Below are positions 5,473-6,867 of a DNA stretch of 6,867 nucleotides, one piece after another. Numbering within the stretch: position 1 is the first letter of the stretch; every line of letters starts with the position of its first letter. The DNA comes from Candidatus Kaiserbacteria bacterium (GTDB lineage: Bacteria; Patescibacteriota; Minisyncoccia; Phycocordibacterales; UBA918). Position numbers and translations under genes: made by a program. Below the pieces are notes generated by a model. That model had not been told where the DNA came from and ran no database searches. It was given only the letters and a program-made list of their open reading frames with translations. The stretch spans positions 1 to 6,867 of the forward strand of contig JAGQLZ010000019.1 in NCBI GenBank assembly GCA_020428895.1, written 5' to 3'.

Positions 5473-6828
5473 ATGGATATAGTCACAATTACTTCCCTGC
5501 TGATTTTTGTTCTAACGTTCTTCTTTATTTTGACAGAACGTATCCACCGAACTGTAATCGCCCTTTTTGGAGCTATGGCCATGGTCATCTCTGGAATGCT
5601 TCTAAATTTTTATCATCCCGAAGATGTTATTCATGTAGTTGACTTCAATACCTTAGGACTGCTTTTCGGAATGATGTTAATGGTTTCAATGCTTGAAAAA
5701 ACTGGTTTCTTTCAGTTTATGGGTATTTGGACTGCCAAAAAGACCAAAGGTAATCCTTGGCTATTAATGGTAGCACTGGGAGCTATTACCGCAGTGTTAT
5801 CAATGATTTTGGATAACGTGACAACAATTATATTGATAGTACCAGTTACCATCATCATTGCTGATATTTTAAAAATCAATCCAGTTCCGATTTTGATGTC
5901 CGAAGCTTTGCTTTCAAATATTGGTGGAACAGCTACTTTAATTGGAGATCCGCCAAATATTATGATTGGTTCAGCGGCTGGTTTTAGCTTCAATGATTTC
6001 TTAATTCATTCACTGCCAGTTGTGCTGGTCACTTGGGTAGCAACGCTCTTTATCTTTCGAATCGTTTACCGTAAGGATCTCACTCAAAAACCACAAAACG
6101 TGGATAAATTGATGGCCATGAATGAATACGATGCCATTAAAGAACCTGGGACATTAAAAAAACTACTAATAGTTTTTGGTATTACCATTGCTTTGTTCTT
6201 CCTTCATGGACTACTACATATGGAGCCAGCCATGGTGGCCCTGATAGGCGCTTCACTAGCTTTAATCATCGTATCTCCAAAACATGATCCACAAGGTATT
6301 ATCGAAAAGTGTGAGCTGTCAGTACTGCTTTTCTTTGCCTGTTTATTCGTTATTGTAGGTGGCCTTGAGTACGCTGGTGTACTTGAAAAACTTGCTCAGT
6401 TACTAACGGCTGGAGCTGCTGATAACTTACTTATGACCGCACTTATAATTCTCTGGGCTAGTGCAATCTTATCTGCCATTGTTGATAATATTCCTCTAAC
6501 AGTTGCTATGATTCCAATCATTGCCTATCTTGAGACTACTGGTATCTCAGTGGGAATATTATGGTGGGCGTTAGTGTTTGGAGTTGGGTTTGGTGGAAAT
6601 GGTTCACCAATCGGATCAACCGCCGGTGTAATTGTGGTAGCTAAATCGGAAAAAACCGCTCACCCAATTTCCTTTGTTGACTGGATTAAACAAGGAGCCC
6701 CGACTATGTTTGCAGGTTTGATAATAGCCTCTATCGCCCTAACTGCCTTTACTTCTTTCTTCAGTTCTCCAGCTAGTGAAATTGCTCACGCGGCGGATGT
6801 TGAAATAGAAACTACAAATAGTCACTAG
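5473..6828 (+). CDS. ArsB/NhaD-type ion transporter (CitMHS / IT superfamily)
   Basis: A 451-residue integral membrane protein with about 11-12 hydrophobic segments from residue 4 to 430 and a polar tail (431-451). Family marks appear in both internal repeats. Repeat 1 has SMILDNVTTIILIVP (110-124) and SNIGGTATLIGDPPNIMIG (148-166). Repeat 2 has AIVDNIPLTVAMIP (335-348) and GFGGNGSPIGSTAGVIVV (372-389). The block LLFFACLFVIVGGLE (285-299) is also typical. The paired D-N motifs (D114-N115, D338-N339) are the likely substrate/ion sites. Members include Na+/H+ antiporters, arsenite pumps, the OCA2-like P protein and dicarboxylate carriers; the substrate cannot be decided here. No arsenic gene (arsR, arsA, arsC) is nearby, so Na+/H+ or organic-anion exchange is likelier than arsenite efflux. 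No SD precedes the ATG at 5473. It follows the CBS gene and probably works with it. Confidence 0.9.
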   Translation: MDIVTITSLLIFVLTFFFILTERIHRTVIALFGAMAMVISGMLLNFYHPEDVIHVVDFNTLGLLFGMMLMVSMLEKTGFFQFMGIWTAKKTKGNPWLLMVALGAITAVLSMILDNVTTIILIVPVTIIIADILKINPVPILMSEALLSNIGGTATLIGDPPNIMIGSAAGFSFNDFLIHSLPVVLVTWVATLFIFRIVYRKDLTQKPQNVDKLMAMNEYDAIKEPGTLKKLLIVFGITIALFFLHGLLHMEPAMVALIGASLALIIVSPKHDPQGIIEKCELSVLLFFACLFVIVGGLEYAGVLEKLAQLLTAGAADNLLMTALIILWASAILSAIVDNIPLTVAMIPIIAYLETTGISVGILWWALVFGVGFGGNGSPIGSTAGVIVVAKSEKTAHPISFVDWIKQGAPTMFAGLIIASIALTAFTSFFSSPASEIAHAADVEIETTNSH

Positions 6829-6842
6829 TTTACAAAACATAA

Positions 6843-6867
6843 AGGCCGGCAGCTTCGCTGCCGGCCT
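6843..6867 (+). terminator. Strong GC hairpin after the transporter gene, at the window edge
   Basis: AGGCCGGCAGC (6843-6853) pairs perfectly over 11 bp with GCTGCCGGCCT (6857-6867) around a 3-nt loop, 14 nt after the transporter stop. In a 40%-GC setting this is almost surely an intrinsic terminator. The expected T-run lies beyond the right edge and is not seen, so direction is inferred from the gene in front. Confidence 0.75.

Noticed and set aside
5712..5993. 93-codon minus-strand frame inside the transporter
   Set aside because: Covers the conserved DNVTT and GDPPN motifs of the sense strand; no start signals.
5473..6828. Specific call as arsenite pump arsB
   Set aside because: Family motifs fit many members, and no arsR, arsA or arsC is in view.

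Overview
The window is dominated by the front and middle of an F-type ATP synthase operon read on the minus strand, in the order atpB (a), atpE (c), atpF (b), atpH (delta), atpA (alpha), atpG (gamma). It runs from about 4812 down to the left edge, where atpG is cut. Upstream of atpB and pointing the other way (plus strand) are two further genes: a two-CBS-domain protein and an ArsB/NhaD-type ion transporter. The transporter is followed by a strong GC-rich hairpin at the right edge. The DNA is AT-rich, intergenic gaps are mostly short, and most genes lack a clear Shine-Dalgarno (SD) sequence. The delta subunit is unusually short. These traits fit a small-genome bacterium of the Patescibacteria/CPR type, probably near the Parcubacteria; that placement is an inference from protein character, not a database match.

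Layout from left to right: 1-857, atpG (minus, 3' end beyond the window). 858-1212, a 355-bp gap inside the operon that holds an opposite-strand 58-codon gene (900-1076) with a good SD and its own intrinsic terminator, plus an 18-bp perfect palindrome just after the atpA stop. 1213-2784, atpA. 2817-3197, atpH. 3202-3651, atpF. 3671-3925, atpE. 3926-4020, a gap with an imperfect hairpin. 4021-4812, atpB. 4813-4926, the divergent control region. 4927-5403, CBS protein. 5473-6828, transporter. 6843-6867, hairpin.

The subunits form the Fo motor (a, b, c), the stator link (b, delta) and part of the F1 head and shaft (alpha, gamma). The beta and epsilon genes are not in view and would be expected past the left edge. 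The c subunit lacks the known Na+-binding side chains, so a proton-driven enzyme is predicted. The divergent pair looks like an ion transporter with a possible nucleotide-sensing partner, which would place ion balance next to energy conversion.

Most worth following up: the small opposite-strand gene between atpA and atpG, predicted to encode an acidic-helix/basic-helix hairpin; the shortened delta subunit; the 14-residue acidic insertion near the N terminus of alpha; and the Lys/Glu pair in subunit a where E. coli has Glu/His.
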